Assembly: GCF_000615805.1 (NCBI RefSeq)
Contig: NZ_BAMJ01000018.1
Location: 1-44,999 of the forward strand
Length of the DNA stretch: 44,999 nucleotides
Direction of reading: 5' to 3'
Origin: Latilactobacillus fuchuensis DSM 14340 = JCM 11249
GTDB taxonomy: Bacteria; Bacillota; Bacilli; Lactobacillales; Lactobacillaceae
Numbering within the stretch: the stretch's first letter is position 1; each line of letters opens with the position of its first letter. Below the pieces are notes generated by a model. That model made no database searches and was not told the origin of the DNA. It worked only from the letters and a program-made list of their open reading frames with translations. The translations under genes and the position numbers were made by a program. Below are positions 9,557 to 18,024 of the stretch, in pieces.

Positions 9557-9585
9557 ATCATACCGAGCTCGGAAAGCGCTGTCAA
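9557..9585 (-). promoter_or_regulatory. PTS EIIC promoter with overlapping cre site
   Basis: Minus strand: consensus -35 TTGACA (9580-9585), 17-bp spacer, -10 TATGAT (9557-9562). A CcpA-type cre (GGAAAGCGCTGTCA, 9571-9584; two mismatches to TGNNARCGNWWWCA) overlaps the -35 and spacer, predicting catabolite repression by CcpA-HPr(Ser-P). The spacer also contains the 10-bp palindrome CCGAGCTCGG (9563-9572). Confidence 0.75.
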
Positions 9586-9639
9586 ACATAAAACCCTCGT
9601 GTTAAGGGATTACACTTTTTTTCACAATCCAACCAAAAA

Positions 9640-9672
9640 AGCGTCAATCTCCGACTAACGGGGATTGACGCT
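9640..9672 (-). terminator. Terminator of nrdDG
   Basis: Strong stem AGCGTCAATC / GATTGACGCT followed by six T on the minus strand. It lies about 85 bp beyond the nrdG stop. Confidence 0.8.
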
Positions 9673-9754
9673 ACTTTATATATTACTATGGTATATACCA
9701 ATATATTTTCTATGAAAATAAATTTTTTTATTATTTATCCTTTGCAAATCATTT

Positions 9755-10332
9755 TCAACGGACTAATTTATCCCAAATGACCACTTCGCCACTTGCCAAT
9801 GATTTTTGCACATCGATAATCCGTTGATTTTTGCTGCCTCTAAATTGCAACGTTAAATCCATTTGATCTTGCATGAAACGACCATCAACTAAAATATCGA
9901 TTTTAGATAATAGTTCTAATTTGTCATCAGACTCCAACATCAATTCATCCCAAGTATAACCAGTCCACGACCAGACATCTTTGGTATGGCCGAAATTGGC
10001 CCGAATACGGTTCACTAATGATAAGCAAGTAGCCGTATTTAAAAACGGTTCACCGCCAAGTAAGGTCAGACCTTGTACATAAGATTGACCTAAATCAGCC
10101 ATAATCTGATCCTCGAGCTCGGTTGTGTAGCTTTGCCGTATTTAAAATTCTGCGCAATCCGGTTATAGCATCCGGGACAAGCAAATAAACAGCCACTGAC
10201 GTATAAACTACAACGCACCCCTTCACCATCGACGAAATTAAAGGGTTTGTAGTCGGCAACGTAATTTTGACTTAATTCAGATGAAAGCCATTCTTGTGGT
10301 TCGGGATTTTTGGGTCCTCGTTTAACTGTCAT
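9755..10332 (-). pseudogene. nrdG: Anaerobic ribonucleotide reductase activating protein NrdG, frameshifted
   Basis: NrdG is the radical-SAM activase that installs the glycyl radical on NrdD. The first frame (10090-10332) contains the [4Fe-4S] motif CLFACPGC (CxxxCxxC) and FVDGEGVRCSLYVSGC. The second (9755-10102) contains LTLLGGEPF, the SAM-binding GGE motif, and DVWSWTGYTW. At about 10129 the reading GC TAC ACA ACC GAG needs one more T (GCT TAC ACA ACC GAG) to join the halves into a 192-aa protein of normal length. Because NrdG is needed for anaerobic dNTP synthesis, a sequencing deletion is the likelier explanation. Confidence 0.9.
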
Positions 10333-10354
10333 TTTCTAAAACGCCTCTCTAATC

Positions 10355-10381
10355 AGAAAAATCGCCATCACGGCGATTTTC
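10355..10381 (-). terminator. Intercistronic terminator/attenuator between nrdD and nrdG
   Basis: Perfect stem AAAATCGCC / GGCGATTTT with loop ATCAC and a T-run on the minus strand, lying between the nrdD stop (10392) and nrdG start (10332). It should reduce read-through so that nrdG is made in smaller amounts than nrdD, which fits an activase needed in catalytic quantity. Confidence 0.7.
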
Positions 10382-10391
10382 TTAAACTTTT

Positions 10392-12608
10392 TTATTGTCT
10401 AGCAAGATCGTTATTATCGTTACCAACAGTGATGTGCATGTGTTTCACACGACTGGCAATTTCTTTATGCCGACCGTGAACCATTGGCCGTTGTTGTGGA
10501 TTACCTAAGTAACCACAAGTCCGTTTAACCACGTCACAAGTCGCAGGATCCGTATTACCACATTGTGGGCATTGGAAACCCCGTTCAGTTGGTTTAAAAT
10601 CGCCTTTAAAACCACATTTGAAACATTGATCAATTGGCGTGTTCGTCCCTAAATAACCGACCCGATCATACGCATAATCCCAAACCGCTTCTAACGCTTT
10701 TGGATTTTGACGTAAATTAGGGTATTCGCAATAATGGATAAAACCACCTGAACAATATTTAGGATAATCTTTTTCGAAATCTAATTTTTCAAACGGTGTT
10801 GGTGCCTTACGAACATCGTAATGGAAACTATTGGTGTAGTATTCCTTATCCGTAATGTTTTCAACAATCCCGAATTTTTGCGTATCTTTTTGACAGAACG
10901 TATTCGTTAGACTTTCAGCTGGTGTGCTATAAACTGAGAAATGGTAACCGTATTCCGTTGACCAGTCCACACAATGGTTATATAAGTCTTTGACCACTTT
11001 TAGTGTAAAGTCTTTAGCAGTTGCATCCTTTTCCCAATTGGCGCCAAAGAAGGCCGCGCCGACTTCGTAGAGGCCGATATAGCCAAGAGAAACTGTGGCG
11101 CGTGAATTTTTGAAGACTTCATCAACACTGTCGGTTTTCTTTAAACGTTTGCCGAATGCGCCATATTGATACAGAATCGGTGCGTTTTCGGGTTTTGCTT
11201 CTTTGGCACGTTCAACCTTGAAGACCAAGGCTTCTTTACAAACTTGTAGACGTTGTTCTAGGATTTCCCAGAACTTAGCTTGATCACCAGCCGCTTCAAG
11301 GGCGATTCGCGGTAGATTAACCGTCACAACGCCCAAGTTCATCCGACCACTATTGACCTCTTCATTTTGTTCATTTTTCCAACCTTGTAAGAAACTCCGA
11401 CAACCCATAGGTGCTTTAAATGAGCCTGTCAGTTCAATTAGCTTGTCATACATGAGAACGTCCGGATACATCCGTTTCGTCGCACAGTCGACCGCTAGTT
11501 GCTTAATATCGTAATTAGGATCAGTTGGGTTTAAGTTCAAACCTCGTTTGATTGAAAAAACTAACTTAGGAAAGATTGCCGTCCGTTTTTCTTGGCCTAA
11601 ACCACCAATTCGAATTTGCAAGATGGCTTTTTGAATGGCCCGTTCGATCCAGTTGCTGCCTAACCCAAAACCAAGGGTTGTGAAAGGCGTTTGGCCTTGT
11701 GATGAATAAAGGGTATTAATTTCATATTCAAGAGCTTGCATAGCATCATAAATGTCTTTTTCAGTTTTAGCTTGTGCGTAATCATGTTGCTTGTCTGCAC
11801 CTTCGACCCATTGTTTGGCGTCGATCATGTGTTTGTCATAATTTTTTTGCGCAAATGGGGCTAATAATTCATCAACCCGATCGGCAGAACAACCACCGTA
11901 TTGGCTTGAAGCAACGTTCGCAATAATTTGTGACATTTGCGCCGTTGCGGTTTGAATGGAATGTGGTGGTTCAACTTCAGCATTGCCAATCTTGAAACCA
12001 TGGTTTAACATTTCGTTAAAATCAATTAAACAGCAGTTGGTCATTGGGCTGTATGGTTGATAATCCAAATCGTGCCAATGAATTTCGCCTTTCAAATGCG
12101 CATTAGCCACCTTAGAAGGTAACATCTTCAAGCCCATCGCTTTAGCGACCGTGCCCGCTGTTAAATCGCGTTGTGTATTGAACACTTGACTATCTTTATT
12201 GGCGTTTTCGTTCACCACAGTTTGATCTTTTTTCAATAATTTTTGAATGGTGAAATTAATATCGGTCGCTTTATTTCGTGAAAAATCGCGTTGTGTCCGA
12301 TAATTGATATATTCTTGGGCAAAATCATATTGATGATGTTCTAATAAAGTGTGTTCAACGATATTTTGAATTTCATAAATCTTGATATCTTTATCAAAGC
12401 GATTTTTAATTTCAGCAACCACATCGTTAGCGACTGAATTCAAGATTTGATAATCTAACGGTTCAAGTTCCTTTTTGACGTTCTTGGCCGCCTTAATAAT
12501 GGCTTGTTCAATCTTCTCAGCTGAAAAAGGTAAGATTCGGCCATCCCGTTTGATCACTTTAATCGCTAAAATATTGTTTGCATCTGACATTTCACGCATT
12601 TCTAACAT
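10392..12608 (-). CDS. nrdD: Anaerobic (class III) ribonucleoside-triphosphate reductase
   Basis: NrdD reduces ribonucleoside triphosphates to deoxy forms without oxygen, using a glycyl radical. The 738-aa protein has an N-terminal ATP-cone (about residues 15-105, KRDGRILPFSAEKIEQAI), the central ten-stranded barrel, and a C-terminal zinc site with two CxxC pairs (CFKC, CPQC). The glycyl-radical motif RTCGYLGN sits near the C-terminus. An ATG at 12608 is chosen because AAAGGGGAAA lies 8 bases upstream; the preceding in-frame codons are TTG. nrdG follows after an intercistronic hairpin. A probable NrdR box lies upstream. Confidence 0.95.
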   Translation of the reverse strand: MLEMREMSDANNILAIKVIKRDGRILPFSAEKIEQAIIKAAKNVKKELEPLDYQILNSVANDVVAEIKNRFDKDIKIYEIQNIVEHTLLEHHQYDFAQEYINYRTQRDFSRNKATDINFTIQKLLKKDQTVVNENANKDSQVFNTQRDLTAGTVAKAMGLKMLPSKVANAHLKGEIHWHDLDYQPYSPMTNCCLIDFNEMLNHGFKIGNAEVEPPHSIQTATAQMSQIIANVASSQYGGCSADRVDELLAPFAQKNYDKHMIDAKQWVEGADKQHDYAQAKTEKDIYDAMQALEYEINTLYSSQGQTPFTTLGFGLGSNWIERAIQKAILQIRIGGLGQEKRTAIFPKLVFSIKRGLNLNPTDPNYDIKQLAVDCATKRMYPDVLMYDKLIELTGSFKAPMGCRSFLQGWKNEQNEEVNSGRMNLGVVTVNLPRIALEAAGDQAKFWEILEQRLQVCKEALVFKVERAKEAKPENAPILYQYGAFGKRLKKTDSVDEVFKNSRATVSLGYIGLYEVGAAFFGANWEKDATAKDFTLKVVKDLYNHCVDWSTEYGYHFSVYSTPAESLTNTFCQKDTQKFGIVENITDKEYYTNSFHYDVRKAPTPFEKLDFEKDYPKYCSGGFIHYCEYPNLRQNPKALEAVWDYAYDRVGYLGTNTPIDQCFKCGFKGDFKPTERGFQCPQCGNTDPATCDVVKRTCGYLGNPQQRPMVHGRHKEIASRVKHMHITVGNDNNDLARQ

Positions 12609-12668
12609 CAACAATTTCCCCTTTTAAAAAATTACTATCCCCATCATAGCGAAATAAAAAAAGACAAT

Positions 12669-12684
12669 CAACTATATGTGGTGT
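12669..12684. promoter_or_regulatory. Candidate NrdR box upstream of nrdD
   Basis: Read on the minus strand, ACACCACATATAGTTG matches about 12 of 16 positions of the NrdR consensus (acaCwAtATaTwGtgt). It lies about 60 bp before the nrdD start, where the repressor NrdR would be expected. Only one box is clear, whereas NrdR usually uses two about 15 bp apart. Confidence 0.4.
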
Positions 12685-12699
12685 ATTTTCCAAATAAAA

Positions 12700-12731
12700 A
12701 GGTGGACAACAACTATCTGTTGTATCCACCT
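12700..12731 (-). terminator. Terminator of copYB
   Basis: Stem GGTGGA..AACA / TGTT..TCCACC followed by five T on the minus strand, about 70 bp beyond the copB stop. Confidence 0.75.
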
Positions 12732-12802
12732 AATTGTGTGCAATTTTTTCTTTTGCCCGTCGTTGTCCCGTTCTAATCAGACAGTCCTAAAAAAGAATTG
12801 AC

Positions 12803-14896
12803 TTATTTCGTTTTCGTGATTTTTAAAGTCATCGCATTAACCGCCACAACGACTGTCGAGAGTGACATTAAAACAGCCCCCACTGCAGGACTTAAAATTA
12901 AACCAATACCGGCGAATAAACCAGCGGCCAATGGGATTGCGACGATGTTATAACCCGCTCCCCACCAAAGGTTTTGTTTCATCTTACGATTGGTGACCCG
13001 CGCCAAGTTCAAGAAATTAATGATATCGTGTGGATTACTCTTAACGAGTACAACATCCGCTGAATCAACCGCGACGTCAGTGCCCGCACCGATTGCAATG
13101 CCAATATCGGCCCGCGTCAGACTCGGTGCATCGTTGACCCCATCACCAACCATCATGACAACTTGCCCTTTTGCTTGGTAATCTTGAATAATTCGTTCTT
13201 TATCTTCCGGTTTTAAATTAGCCTGGAAGTCGATGCCACCAAGTTGTTCAGCTACCTTAGCGGCCACTTGCTGGTTATCGCCAGTCAACATCACCGGCTG
13301 AATGCGACGCTTTTTCAAGGCTTGGATAAAAGTAACGGCCTCCGGTTTCAATTGATCTCCTTGGGCGACTAATCCTAAAACCGTTTGATTCTGGAGCAAA
13401 TAGCTGACCGAATTCCCCATTTGAGCTAATGCATCAAATTGTGATTGGTCAAAAGCGATTTTTTGTTGCAGTAAATAAGTCGCCGTTACAATTTGGTAAC
13501 TTTGCTGATCAATCGTACCCGTTAAACCCACACCTTGAATCGTTTGTACCTCATCGGCCGATAAACTGGTGATTGAATGCGACTGGTTATACGTCATAAT
13601 ACCAGTTGCTAACGGATGACTTGAATGGCTTTCCAAAGCGCCTAAAAGTTGCATCAAGCGTGTTTCATCTAAGTGTTCATCAAAAACTTTAATCGCGTTA
13701 ATTTTAAAGTCGCCTTGGGTTAAAGTCCCCGTCTTATCCATCAAAATAGTCGTGACCTGATCCGCCGTTTCTAAAGCTTGGCGATTCCGAATCAGTAACC
13801 CGTTGGTGGCCGCAATCGATGTACTCCGGGCAACGACCAACGGAATCGCTAACCCTAATGCGTGGGGACAAGCGATAATGAAGACCGTCACCATTCGTTC
13901 AAAGGCGGTATTTAAATCAGCCAAGAACAACCAACTGATAAACGCGATGATGCCGACCACTAATGCCGCGTAAAAGAGATAACTTGCGACTTTATCCGCC
14001 AAACTGGCGACTTTAGATTGATCCTGTTGAGCCTGTTTAATCAATTTCATGACTTGGGCCAGGTAACCACTCTCACCAGTCCCGGTGATTCGGACGGTTA
14101 AGGTGCCATCACCGTTAACCGTCCCGCCAATCACTTGGTCGCCACTGGTTTTAGCAACGGCCTTAGCCTCACCAGTCACCAAGGCTTCGTTGACCTGACT
14201 CTCCCCGGCGATGATTAACCCATCAGCCGGCACTTTTTCACCAGCTGGCACCAAGACGGTTTGACCGATTGATAAAGTTTGCAATGGCACCGTTCGTTGT
14301 CGCCCATCAGTATCAATAACCCGCGCTTGACCTGGTAAGAGCGCCGCCATCTTCTCTAAAGCACTACCGGCACTCATCACAGCGTTCATTTCAATCCAGT
14401 GACCCAATAACATAATCACGATCAAGGTTGCTAATTCCCAGAAGAAATCCATCACGTGCGTCGCTGAATGTCCAAAATGATTGGCCATAAAAGCGTACAA
14501 GCTATAGCCATACGAAACGCTAATCCCCATGGCAATCAACGTCATCATTGCTGGTTGACGTTCAGCTAATTCACTTTTCGCCCCCTTCAAAAAAGGCGCA
14601 CCGCCGTAAAAGAATAAAAAAGTTGCCAGTACTAATACTAGCCAATCAGACCCGGTAAAAGTCATTTGAAATGGGAGTCGAATACCCATCATTGGCGATA
14701 AAATAATAATCGGCACCGCGGCAACTAATGATAACCAAAATTTTTGTTTCAAGTTGCCCATATGCATCATTTGGCCACCGTGCATCATCATATCCTCATC
14801 GTGCTCTGAATCGTCCATCTGCATATGGTCCATGTTCATGTGATCCATATTCATATGATCCATGTCGTGACCTGTTTCGTGTTCATTCATCTTCAT
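12803..14896 (-). CDS. copB: Copper-exporting P1B-type ATPase CopB
   Basis: A 697-aa copper efflux ATPase. The N-terminus is a His/Met/Asp-rich metal-binding tail with tandem repeats of the type MDHMNMDHM in place of CxxC heavy-metal domains. The metal-translocating membrane motif is CPH (IIACPHALGLA), which marks the CopB subgroup (P1B-3) rather than CopA (CPC). Phosphorylation site DKTGTLTQG, TGES-like loop VTGEA, HP motif SSHPLA, and hinge GDGVNDAP are all present. It follows the copY repressor after 12 bp with a strong AGGAGGG site, so the two form an operon controlled by copper. No copZ chaperone gene is adjacent. Confidence 0.93.
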   Translation of the reverse strand: MKMNEHETGHDMDHMNMDHMNMDHMQMDDSEHDEDMMMHGGQMMHMGNLKQKFWLSLVAAVPIIILSPMMGIRLPFQMTFTGSDWLVLVLATFLFFYGGAPFLKGAKSELAERQPAMMTLIAMGISVSYGYSLYAFMANHFGHSATHVMDFFWELATLIVIMLLGHWIEMNAVMSAGSALEKMAALLPGQARVIDTDGRQRTVPLQTLSIGQTVLVPAGEKVPADGLIIAGESQVNEALVTGEAKAVAKTSGDQVIGGTVNGDGTLTVRITGTGESGYLAQVMKLIKQAQQDQSKVASLADKVASYLFYAALVVGIIAFISWLFLADLNTAFERMVTVFIIACPHALGLAIPLVVARSTSIAATNGLLIRNRQALETADQVTTILMDKTGTLTQGDFKINAIKVFDEHLDETRLMQLLGALESHSSHPLATGIMTYNQSHSITSLSADEVQTIQGVGLTGTIDQQSYQIVTATYLLQQKIAFDQSQFDALAQMGNSVSYLLQNQTVLGLVAQGDQLKPEAVTFIQALKKRRIQPVMLTGDNQQVAAKVAEQLGGIDFQANLKPEDKERIIQDYQAKGQVVMMVGDGVNDAPSLTRADIGIAIGAGTDVAVDSADVVLVKSNPHDIINFLNLARVTNRKMKQNLWWGAGYNIVAIPLAAGLFAGIGLILSPAVGAVLMSLSTVVVAVNAMTLKITKTK

Positions 14897-14908
14897 TAAA
14901 TGTCCCTC

Positions 14909-15334
14909 CTATTCACAATCACAATTAGCCGGCAAACAATTACAAGCCACTTTAACCGGTGCCGTTTTCAATTTGGTCGCCAACACCGTTTGTAACTGTT
15001 CAATATCCGTTTGACTTAAAGTCGTTGTTTCAACTAGATTAGCCAACGTTTGGCCTTTTTTCATTTCACATAGATGGTCAAATAAACCTTGCGTAGCATG
15101 ATCCATCGCATCGACTTCCGCTACAGTTGCGGTATAGCTAAACCGCCGACCTTCTTTAGTGGCTGTTAAATAACCTTTTTTCACTAATCGACCAATCAAC
15201 GTTTTGATTGTTGAGTCTTGCCAATCCCGTTTTTGTTGTAAGATATCGATTAAATCACGACTATTAACCGCCCCTAACGACCAAATCACGCGCATGACTT
15301 CCCATTCAGAAGCTGTAATTTCATTATCTGGCAT
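14909..15334 (-). CDS. copY: CopY/TcrY copper-responsive repressor
   Basis: A BlaI/MecI-family winged-helix repressor of 141 aa: N-terminal DNA-binding domain (ITASEWEVMRVIWSLG, DWQDSTIKTLIGRLVKKGYL), then a dimerisation helix. The C-terminal CNCLPANCDC (CxCx4CxC) binds Zn or Cu(I) and is diagnostic for CopY. With zinc it represses; copper displaces zinc and releases DNA. First gene of copYB, downstream of a matching cop box, so it should be autoregulated. Confidence 0.95.
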   Translation of the reverse strand: MPDNEITASEWEVMRVIWSLGAVNSRDLIDILQQKRDWQDSTIKTLIGRLVKKGYLTATKEGRRFSYTATVAEVDAMDHATQGLFDHLCEMKKGQTLANLVETTTLSQTDIEQLQTVLATKLKTAPVKVACNCLPANCDCE

Positions 15335-15353
15335 TTCATCACTCTCTTCCGTT

Positions 15354-15374
15354 TACACTTGTAGATTTATTATA
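15354..15374 (-). promoter_or_regulatory. cop box and -10 element of copYB
   Basis: TACACTTGTA (15354-15363) is an exact CopY operator core (TACAnnTGTA). It lies just downstream of a minus-strand -10 TATAAT (15369-15374), overlapping the expected transcription start. A TTGACA further upstream is too far to pair with this -10; TTGGTG at 17-bp spacing is the probable -35. Confidence 0.85.
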
Positions 15375-15429
15375 AGTTCAGTTTAACCCGTCACCAATAG
15401 CTTGTCAATTAATATGACGCCACAAAAAA

Positions 15430-15455
15430 AAGACCCCCTAAAAATAGGCGGTCTT
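15430..15455 (-). terminator. Terminator of ptsHI
   Basis: Stem AAGACC..CTA / TAG..GGTCTT followed by a long T-run on the minus strand, 13 bp beyond the ptsI stop. Confidence 0.85.
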
Positions 15456-15468
15456 CAAAGTTAAACGA

Positions 15469-17192
15469 TTATAGATTACTCATGTAATCTTCAACTAATT
15501 TTTGATTTTCTTCATTACTTGTATTCACGTTGACAGCTGTTTCAACTAAATCAGCTAATTCAGTTGTGTCTAAACGTTTCATCAAGCTCCGAACGCGTAA
15601 TACTGAAGTGGCACTCATTGAGAATTCATCTAAGCCCATTCCGACAAGGAGTGGTGCCATGATTGAATCTCCGGCTGCTTCACCACACATACCAGTCCAC
15701 TTGCCTTCTTTATGAGAAGCGTCAATGACGTTCTTCACAAGACGTAAGATTGCTGGATTGTAAGGTTGGTATAAGTATGAAACACGTTCGTTCATGCGAT
15801 CAGCAGCCATTGTGTATTGAATCAAGTCATTGGTCCCGATACTGAAGAAATCAACTTCCTTAGCAAATTGGTTAGCCAATACGGCACTGGCAGGAATTTC
15901 CACCATCATCCCAACTTGTAAATCATCTGAAACGGCTTGACCGTTAGCAATTAATTTTGCTCTTTCTTCTTCGAGAATCCCTTTGGCTTGACGGAATTCA
16001 GCAACAGTTGCAATCATTGGGAACATAATCCGTAACTTACCATAGTTAGAGGCACGCAATAAAGCGCGTAACTGCGTTCTAAAGATATCATCACGATCTA
16101 AGCTAATCCGAATTGCTCGGTAGCCTAAAAACGGATTCATTTCTTCAGGAAGTGGTAAGTAAGGTAATTTCTTGTCCCCACCAATATCCATTGTCCGGAC
16201 AACGACTGGCTTGCCGCTCATGCCTTCTAGAACTGCTTTATAGGCTTCAAACTGATCGTCTTCACTAGGCAATTCAGATGAATCCATATACAAGAATTCT
16301 GTACGGTACAAACCAATTGCTTCAGAGCCGTTATCAACAACACCCTCTAAATCTTTAGGTGTGCCAATATTAGCTGCAACTGTAAAGCTTTGCCGTCTTT
16401 TGTCACAGATTTTTCGTTCTTTAGTTTTTCCCATTCCGTTTTTTGAGCTGCAAAATCTTTTGCTTTCGCATCGTATTCAGCAACATCGGCTGCAGTTGGA
16501 TCTAAAACAACCACACCGTTGATACCGTCGACGATTAATTCTTCGCCAGCTTCAACAGCACTTGTGATTGTTTCAGTCCCAACAATCGCTGGGATTTCTA
16601 AAGAACGCGCCATAATCGCAGAATGTGATGTCCGTCCACCAATATCAGTCACAAAAGCCTTCACGAATTTACCATTCAATTGGGCTGTGTCACTAGGTGT
16701 TAAGTCATGCGCAATCACGATTACTTCTTCATCAATTAATGCTGGGTTAGGGAGTGTTACCCCTAATAGATGACTGAGAACGCGCTTAGTGACATCTTTG
16801 ATGTCAGCAGCCCGTTCTTGCATGTATGCGTTATCAGTCATAGCCTCAAAAGTGGCCACAAATAAATCTGCGACCTCTTTCAAAGCTTGCTCAGCATTAA
16901 CCTTGTCATCTTTGATTTTACCTTCAATTGCACCGGTAAATTCAGGGTCTGCTAAAATCATCATATGTGCGTCGAAAACTTGCGCTTCTTCTTCACCTAA
17001 TGATTCAGCAGCAATCTTCCGAATAATCTTTAAATCATCCGTGGAATCTTGTAAGGCCTTATGCAAACGATTAATCTCTTTTTCTGAATCCGTAATGGTT
17101 GATTTCGAAAATGACAAATCGGGTTGCACTAACATGTAGGCTTTCGCAGTTGCGATTCCGTCACTTGCAGCGATCCCTTGAAGTCTTGTCAT
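15469..17192 (-). pseudogene. ptsI: PTS enzyme I (phosphoenolpyruvate-protein phosphotransferase), frameshifted
   Basis: Enzyme I takes phosphate from PEP and passes it to HPr, driving all PTS sugar uptake. The first frame (16347-17192) carries the HPr-binding domain and the phosphorylated histidine in [13 protein letters not shown]. The second (15469-16434) carries the PEP-binding barrel with [23 protein letters not shown] and the catalytic cysteine in GMCGEAA. At 16384-16386 an A-run (T on the coding strand) is one short: GCT TT ACA should be GCT TTT ACA. With it restored the protein is 574 aa, the family norm. The ATG overlaps the ptsH stop by one base (TAATG). Loss of EI would abolish all PTS growth, so this is probably a sequence error. 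Confidence 0.93.
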
Positions 17193-17458
17193 TATTCAGA
17201 TAAACCTTCCTTTTTCATTGTTTCTTCGATAGCGTTGATAGCATCAGCTTCGTCAGCACCTTCAGCAGAAATAGTAACGTCTGCACCTTGACCAACACCA
17301 AGAGACATAACGCCCATGATTGATTTCAAGTTAACAGATTTACCTTTATATTCTAAGTTTACATCTGAGTTAAATTTGCTTGCTGTTTGTACCAATAATG
17401 TAGCTGGACGAGCGTGGATACCTGTGTCTGCTACTACGTGAAAATCGCGTTTTTCCAT
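17192..17458 (-). CDS. ptsH: Phosphocarrier protein HPr
   Basis: An 88-aa HPr. The catalytic histidine lies in [13 protein letters not shown] (His15) and the HPrK regulatory serine in [11 protein letters not shown] (Ser46). HPr-His-P feeds sugar transporters; HPr-Ser-P is the corepressor of CcpA, which is expected to act on the cre at 9571-9584. First gene of ptsHI with AAAGGGG upstream; ptsI translation is coupled through a one-base overlap. Confidence 0.97.
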   Translation of the reverse strand: MEKRDFHVVADTGIHARPATLLVQTASKFNSDVNLEYKGKSVNLKSIMGVMSLGVGQGADVTISAEGADEADAINAIEETMKKEGLSE

Positions 17459-17544
17459 GTTAATCGATCCCCTTTTATCTATACAGATTTATTTTTTTAA
17501 CGAAATGGCTGACCCAAATAGTAGCGTCACCCTTTCGATAGTTA

Positions 17545-17573
17545 AGATTACCATTTTTTGAAAAATACTACAA
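17545..17573 (-). promoter_or_regulatory. ptsHI promoter
   Basis: Minus strand: -35 TTGTAG (17568-17573), 17-bp spacer, -10 TAATCT (17545-17550), about 85 bp before ptsH, leaving a leader of roughly 80 nt. Confidence 0.5.
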
Positions 17574-17601
17574 CTGTTTCGCCAACAAAATTAATCACAG
17601 T

Positions 17602-17793
17602 CTAAACGATACCGCTTTCAGACGCTCGATAAATCACCCGCCCATTTCGTTGTGCAAACCCAACAATTTCTTTTCGATGATCATAATTAACCCAGACTTT
17701 CTGAAAATCAAGAAACTCGGTTTTCTCAACAATAATCTCATCTTTTTCGTGATTTAGTAGGGCATTCATCTCTGCTAAAAAATCTCTTTGCAT
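17602..17793 (-). CDS. Small hypothetical protein (63 aa)
   Basis: An unrecognised acidic cytosolic protein of 63 aa. It has a predicted N-terminal helix and a strand-rich second half (VWVNYDHRKEIVGFAQ, RVIYRAS). The ATG at 17793 is preferred over an in-frame GTG two codons earlier because GAGGTG lies 5-9 bases ahead. It sits between ptsH and the divergent clpE. No signal peptide or membrane segment. Function unknown. Confidence 0.6.
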   Translation of the reverse strand: MQRDFLAEMNALLNHEKDEIIVEKTEFLDFQKVWVNYDHRKEIVGFAQRNGRVIYRASESGIV

Positions 17794-17925
17794 ACTCACA
17801 CCTCACATCTTATTATTTTCATTAGTTATTTCCATCATCATTTTCATTCAGATGACACCTAAACCAATTTTTATTGTACTGAAATTAGCGACCTAAATAA
17901 AGTTTTTATTTTCAAGTAAGATTAC

Positions 17926-17980
17926 TTGCAACTTTTTTTAGCGATGCTTATAATTCATTTAAAGGTCAAAGATAGTCAAA
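17926..17980 (+). promoter_or_regulatory. clpE promoter with CtsR operator
   Basis: -35 TTGCAA (17926-17931), 17-bp spacer, -10 TATAAT (17949-17954). A CtsR heptad repeat GGTCAAA-GAT-AGTCAAA (17964-17980) matches the consensus RGTCAAA-NAN-RGTCAAA and lies across the transcription start. A second perfect inverted repeat, TTTGAT-C-ATCAAA (17986-17998), follows. This predicts heat-shock and protein-damage induction by loss of CtsR. Confidence 0.9.
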
Positions 17981-18024
17981 TACACTTTGATCATCAAATT
18001 GATAAGAAAGGTCGTGACAGTCTG

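Noticed and set aside
12734-12802. Possible small gene between the copB stop and its terminator
   Set aside because: No frame has a start with a ribosome binding site; the region is too short and AT-rich.
8229-17192. Genuine pseudogene formation of PTS EIIC, nrdG and ptsI
   Set aside because: Each break is a single missing homopolymer base with otherwise perfectly conserved protein on both sides; eight similar cases in one window point to sequencing error.
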